Source of the DNA: Dendrolimus kikuchii
Lineage: Eukaryota > Arthropoda > Insecta > Lepidoptera > Lasiocampidae
DNA: 64,000 nt
Direction of reading: 5' to 3'
Assembly: GCA_019925095.2 (NCBI GenBank)
Contig: CM034398.1
Coordinates: 4,789,001 to 4,853,000, forward strand
Part shown: piece by piece, positions 63,463 through 64,000 of the stretch
Position numbering within the stretch: the first letter of the stretch is position 1
How the letters are laid out: every line of letters starts with the position of its first letter
The notes under the pieces: generated by a model
Database searches by the model: none
Told to the model about the DNA's origin: nothing
The model's input: only the letters and a program-made list of their open reading frames with translations
Position numbers and translations under genes: made by a program

Positions 63463-64000
63463 CCTTAACTTCATACATCTTGCGCGTGTCACTTCTGTAC
63501 GTATCCGTACGTATGTATGTCATTGAACTCCACGTAAAACTCTGGACTGATTTTGATGATATTTTTATGTGCATTTGCCTGGGTACCAAAATGATTTAGA
63601 TTCACAATTGAACTCGGTAGGTGGCGCTGCAATCGGGTTCTAATTTTTTAATTTTTTCAGGACGGACAACGTCTATCGTGCCTGACAGTATACTCAGAGA
63701 TCAATTAGATGTAATATGGAGATTGTATTCCAGAATATTTTTTGCTGTAACAAGCTCGTATGTCCCAATTATGTCTCCACCTGTTACGTTATATGATAAT
63801 CAAACACCGCGCTATATCATTTGAGGGTGAGCAGAGACGTATGACTTCATACAACAGCTGCAACAGGTATTTATCGTAATTGTTCAGCATATTTTCAAAT
63901 AATTGTCAACCTTTGTTATTATAGAAAGAAAGAAAGAAAAATATTTATTGTCGCGAATGAATGCACATAAAACTAAAAAATAAACTAAATTAACAGAATA
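63463..64000. other. No gene recognised; Helitron-type scrap at 63500-63690
   Basis: 'ggtaggtggcgctgcaatcg' to 'tttcaggacggacaacgtct' matches the nested Helitron-like piece at about 15740-15800. A short (gaaa)n run lies at 63925-63940. No exon is seen. Confidence 0.45.

Overview
The window is AT-rich, intron-rich eukaryotic DNA packed with transposons. It is best explained as the genome of a moth or butterfly. The host gene present is a fast-diverged Cdc20/Fizzy-family gene on the minus strand, spread over about 25 kb (57423 down to 32622). Its sequence and phase-consistent exons match cortex (cort), the lepidopteran Fizzy-family gene at the locus linked to wing-pattern polymorphism in several species. 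I find eight exons with good sequence support and one short candidate first coding exon. They cover a C-box (DRFIPPR), most of a WD40 propeller and a terminal Met-Arg that resembles the IR tail of APC/C activators.

The most striking object is a nearly complete endogenous retrovirus of the errantivirus (gypsy-like Metaviridae) type, minus strand, 35698-44455, in the same orientation as the gene. It has two LTRs that read as identical, a primer-binding site matching tRNA-Leu, gag, a pol ORF reached through a T-TTA-AAC slippery site, a polypurine tract, and an env whose signal-peptide exon lies in the 5' leader and joins in phase to the env body. Its 5' LTR abuts the coding sequence of cortex in the middle of an exon: the WD40 exon at 44456-44552 has no splice donor and runs straight into the LTR, and about 45 expected codons before the next exon are absent. 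The allele as assembled should therefore encode a truncated Cortex, unless this is an assembly chimera.

Region by region: 1-32 kb is transposon debris downstream of the gene (Helitron-like elements, a decayed mariner at 6.9-8.2 kb, LINE 3' ends, tRNA-derived SINEs, a solo LTR with ATAT duplication at 17.1-17.8 kb, a foldback element at 24 kb). 32.6-35.6 kb holds the last three cortex exons. 35.7-44.5 kb is the retrovirus. 44.5-57.4 kb holds the other cortex exons in introns filled with repeats. 57.4-64 kb is more repeats upstream of the candidate start exon.

The commonest repeat is a roughly 310-bp poly(A) retroposon ('retroposon A', about 18-20 copies). It shares its last ~95 nt with the 3' end of a CR1/Jockey-like LINE fragment at 18.7-19.2 kb, the pattern expected of a non-autonomous element mobilised by that LINE. 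Its copies lie mostly in the cortex-sense orientation. I see no prokaryotic features, CRISPR arrays, rRNA or functional tRNA genes.
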